Assembly (NCBI GenBank): GCA_017394565.1
Contig: JAFPXW010000087.1
Coordinates: 1 to 8,089 of the forward strand
Origin: Oscillospiraceae bacterium
GTDB taxonomy: Bacteria; Bacillota; Clostridia; Oscillospirales; Ruminococcaceae
Direction of reading: 5' to 3'
DNA length: 8,089 nt
The notes beneath the pieces were generated by a model. The model made no database searches and was not told the origin of the DNA. It saw only the letters and a list, made by a program, of their open reading frames with translations. How positions within the stretch are numbered: the stretch's first letter is position 1; each line of letters begins with the position of its first letter. A program made the translations under genes and the position numbers. Shown one piece after another: positions 5,714 through 8,089 of this stretch.

Positions 5714-6478
5714 TTATTTCGTTTCGTTTGTCAATTCCGCCATGTCATAAAAGACACGGTTCAGGTACAAGCCATGCGCCGGCGCAGTCCGTCCGGCGTT
5801 CACGCGGCGTTTCGAGGCCAGGATCGTGTCAAGGTCCTCCATCCGGATCTTGCCCTCATTGACATCGAGAAGTGTCCCGACCATGATCCTAACCATATTA
5901 TACAAAAATCCGTCGCCTTTTACAAGCATTCTGACCTCATCCCCAGCATTTTCTACAGTAAAGCCATAGACTGTGCGTACAGTGTTGGGTTTTTCTGCAC
6001 AATTTGAACAAAACGCCCGGAAATCATGTGTCCCGACGAAATGCTGTGCTGCGGCATTGGCAAGCTCCAGGTCAAGCTTGCGGCGATAGTGGCACGCAAG
6101 GTCGGTCGAGAACGGATCCTTGCTCTCGCTGCAGTGCAGACGATAGAGGTATTCCTTGCCCTTGCAGGAGAACCGCGCGTGGAAATCCGGCGCAGCATCC
6201 TCACATTTCAGGATGCTGATATCGTCCGGAAGTTCGCCGTTCACGCCGCGGATAAAGCCCTGTGTGCGGATGCTGCTGTTCGTTTCCACATGAAAAACGA
6301 ACGCGCGTGCGTGAACACCTGCGTCTGTCCGTGAACAGCCGTGGATCGTCACAGGCTCATTGAGAATCTTCGACGCACAGCGTTCCACGACTTCCTGCAC
6401 AGTGATGCCGTTGTTCTGGCGCTGGTAGCCGTGGTAGTTGGTGCCGCGGTACGCCATCGTCACTTTGAGGTTGCGCAT
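5714..6478 (-). CDS. truA: tRNA pseudouridine synthase A
   Basis: TruA isomerises uridine to pseudouridine at positions 38-40 in the anticodon arm of many tRNAs (family knowledge). The 254-residue product has the family start MRNLKVTMAYRGTNYHGYQRQ. The catalytic motif GCSRTDAGVHARAF holds the nucleophile Asp at residue 52. Later conserved blocks are FHARFSCKGKEYLYRL, the GTHDFRAFCS segment and GDGFLYNMVRIMVGTL. The length is normal for the family. The ATG at 6476-6478 is chosen over an in-frame ATG 57 nt upstream: AGGAGG lies 6 nt before it, the family begins here, and the upstream extension (basic, low complexity) would overlap the end of the YfhO-family gene. The upstream stop codon TAG ends 1 nt before this ATG, so translation is probably coupled. 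Cytoplasmic and soluble; its membrane-protein neighbours say nothing obvious about its role. Confidence 0.97.
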   Translation of the reverse strand: MRNLKVTMAYRGTNYHGYQRQNNGITVQEVVERCASKILNEPVTIHGCSRTDAGVHARAFVFHVETNSSIRTQGFIRGVNGELPDDISILKCEDAAPDFHARFSCKGKEYLYRLHCSESKDPFSTDLACHYRRKLDLELANAAAQHFVGTHDFRAFCSNCAEKPNTVRTVYGFTVENAGDEVRMLVKGDGFLYNMVRIMVGTLLDVNEGKIRMEDLDTILASKRRVNAGRTAPAHGLYLNRVFYDMAELTNETK

Positions 6479-6479
6479 C

Positions 6480-8089
6480 CTACGCCTCCTGTACAGTTGG
6501 GGACGGCGTGGATTCGGTTTTTTCTTCCTTGTCAAAGGCAGCCTTGCCGCGCATCCTGCGTTCTATGATATACAGCACGATCAGGGCAGCCAGCGAAACC
6601 ACTGCGATGCAGACGCCCGCTCTGAAGCCGCGCGGTGAGTAGCGCATTTCGATCTCGTGCTCGCCCTCGGAAAGATTCACGCCGCACATTGCATCGAAAA
6701 TGGGGTAAAGACGGGCTTTCTGACCGTCCACATAGCAAGTCCAGCCCTTTTCATACGGAACCGACATATACAGTGTCTGGTCCTTGGCAGCATTGACAGT
6801 GCCCTTGAAGTGCGTGTCCTCAAATTCCGTCAGGTGCAGTCTGCCCTGGTTGAGGATGTTATAGCCCTCCTCCAGAACCTCCTGGTTCAGCTGGTACACA
6901 TAGACCTGTGCTGTACCGCTGGTGTTGTCGGACTTCATCTGCACCTTGACGGTCACCATGTCATCCGCATGGTACTCGCCCAGCGGGAAAGTATACGGCT
7001 GACGGCTGACATTGTAGGTGTGGACGATCGCATTATCATACCAGATATCAATATTATCCGCATCGCTGACCTTGACCAGCGCATACAGCATCCCGTCCTG
7101 TACGGCGGTATAGTTGTACTTGAGGAAGCTGTTGTCCTCCGGTGCATCCGCCTGGCGGGAGAAATTATACTGACCATACTCACGGCGTGTGACGTCATAG
7201 CCGACGTGACCGACATGGGTAATATCAATGGGAGTGAATACATCCTCGGAAAGTCCCGTGATCTTGCGGAAAATGGCATTCTGCTGTTCAAACGCATTGA
7301 TGCTGTCGTCCATGATATAGAACTCAGATGTGAAATCCACCAGGAAGCCGAGGCCGAGGTTCTGCTCCTCCTGCCAGATCGCTGTATTGCCGTATTCACC
7401 GATCTTCTTGGCATTGACAGTATCCGCATTGTAGCCGTCCTTTGCGATGATATACTTGATATCACACAGCAGATTCAGGACAGGGGTATTGTTGGCGTAG
7501 AAGTAACGGTTGCCTGCTTCACCGGCTGCAACGCCGAGGCAGCGCATGAACGTCGTGACGCTCTCGTTTGCCATCGAAGAAAACTGCGACAGGCCATTAT
7601 AATCGTACAGTGCCGGATCATTCAGGGTGTACCACTGGGTGATCTCGGTACGTGCAAACAGCTCATCCTCCCGCTGATCGCGGATGGCAAGCAGGCCGTT
7701 GATCTCCTCCTGCTTTGACGGATAGCTGCTGTAGGTCGAGGAACCGACTGCCTTGACACCGCGGTAGCCCTGGATGCCCATTTCGCCGATCACAGCGACG
7801 GCAAGCAGGAAATTCACCGCTTGCTTCGGCGTGAACAGGCGCAGGAATACGATCACAAGGTAGATAGCGCCGATGATGACAGAGGCCTTCACGAATTCCT
7901 CATTGTCGTCCTTGATGCCGGAGGTTGCGGCAAGTCCGATGAAAATGCCGCCGACAACGAGCATCGCACCCCACTGAACGAAGGAGAGTTTCTCCTCGAT
8001 CAGAATGGTGTACGCGCGGTAAGCGATGATCAGAAGCGTGAAGGAGAACAGGAACGAGAAACGGTACGGCAGCATATTCGGAACATGGA
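6480..8089 (-). CDS. YfhO-family membrane protein, C-terminal part (5' end outside window)
   Basis: C-terminal part of a large YfhO-family (GT-C type) membrane protein. In other Bacillota these act in glycosylation of lipoteichoic acid or other envelope polymers using lipid-linked sugars (family knowledge). The frame is open to the window edge and reads HVPN before the first in-window Met, giving HVPNMLPYRFSFLFSF. This is an internal motif of the family, so the ATG at 8073-8075 is not the start. Counting from that Met: membrane segments at about 6-24, 35-51, 64-80 and 86-103; a large extracytoplasmic domain with DYNGLSQFSSMANES (158-172) and NNTPVLNLLCDIKYII (195-210); the typical end domain MSVPYEKGWTCYVDGQKA (437-454); a last helix (485-504) and a charged cytoplasmic tail. 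Family members are usually 800-900 residues, so roughly 300 N-terminal residues, including the catalytic region, are outside. First visible gene of the operon. Confidence 0.9.
   Translation of the reverse strand, partial: HVPNMLPYRFSFLFSFTLLIIAYRAYTILIEEKLSFVQWGAMLVVGGIFIGLAATSGIKDDNEEFVKASVIIGAIYLVIVFLRLFTPKQAVNFLLAVAVIGEMGIQGYRGVKAVGSSTYSSYPSKQEEINGLLAIRDQREDELFARTEITQWYTLNDPALYDYNGLSQFSSMANESVTTFMRCLGVAAGEAGNRYFYANNTPVLNLLCDIKYIIAKDGYNADTVNAKKIGEYGNTAIWQEEQNLGLGFLVDFTSEFYIMDDSINAFEQQNAIFRKITGLSEDVFTPIDITHVGHVGYDVTRREYGQYNFSRQADAPEDNSFLKYNYTAVQDGMLYALVKVSDADNIDIWYDNAIVHTYNVSRQPYTFPLGEYHADDMVTVKVQMKSDNTSGTAQVYVYQLNQEVLEEGYNILNQGRLHLTEFEDTHFKGTVNAAKDQTLYMSVPYEKGWTCYVDGQKARLYPIFDAMCGVNLSEGEHEIEMRYSPRGFRAGVCIAVVSLAALIVLYIIERRMRGKAAFDKEEKTESTPSPTVQEA
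6485..6490 (-). promoter_or_regulatory. Ribosome binding site that fixes the truA start
   Basis: A perfect AGGAGG on the minus strand lies 6 nt upstream of the ATG at 6476-6478, inside the last codons of the YfhO-family gene. It supports the 254-residue form of TruA over a 273-residue one. Confidence 0.85.

Noticed and set aside
6479..6535. N-terminal extension of 19 residues for TruA
   Set aside because: It is basic and low in complexity, overlaps the YfhO-family 3' end, and lies upstream of a perfect AGGAGG that serves the ATG at 6476-6478.

Overview
The window comes from a bacterium of the phylum Bacillota, class Clostridia. It looks like a Ruminococcus or Oscillospiraceae relative with moderate GC coding sequence. 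This lineage is an inference from a ClpE-type Clp ATPase, a YfhO-family membrane protein, a DUF5711-like protein, AGGAGG-type ribosome binding sites and near-perfect sigma-A promoters. No mobile element, CRISPR array or prophage gene was seen, and every gene lies on the minus strand.

Right to left, in the direction of transcription, positions 8089 to 1176 carry one probable operon. It contains a YfhO-family membrane protein (5' end outside the window), truA, a single-pass DUF5711-like protein with a predicted beta-propeller ectodomain, a CvpA-like four-helix membrane protein, and a ClpE-type AAA+ unfoldase. The gaps are 1, 71, 11 and 48 nt. No promoter was recognised inside the operon, and a strong intrinsic terminator closes it at 1176-1203.

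Positions 1086 to 419 hold three single-gene tRNA units: Gly(TCC), Gly(CCC) and Arg(TCT). Each has its own sigma-A promoter with an exact 17-bp spacer and its own intrinsic terminator. The two Gly genes encode CCA; the Arg gene does not.

The left edge (1-345) holds the first 82 codons of a glutathione peroxidase gene. Its perfect TTGACA-17-TATAAT promoter is overlapped by an 18-bp near-palindrome that looks like an operator, probably for a MarR/OhrR-type redox regulator (inferred).

Most of the window is ordinary housekeeping DNA. The points most worth checking are the gpx operator, the unstudied pair of membrane proteins (DUF5711-like and CvpA-like) next to a Clp unfoldase, the long insert in the CvpA-like protein, a stable hairpin between truA and the DUF5711-like gene, and a shared promoter architecture with C-runs abutting the -35 box. 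No clearly new multi-gene system is visible.
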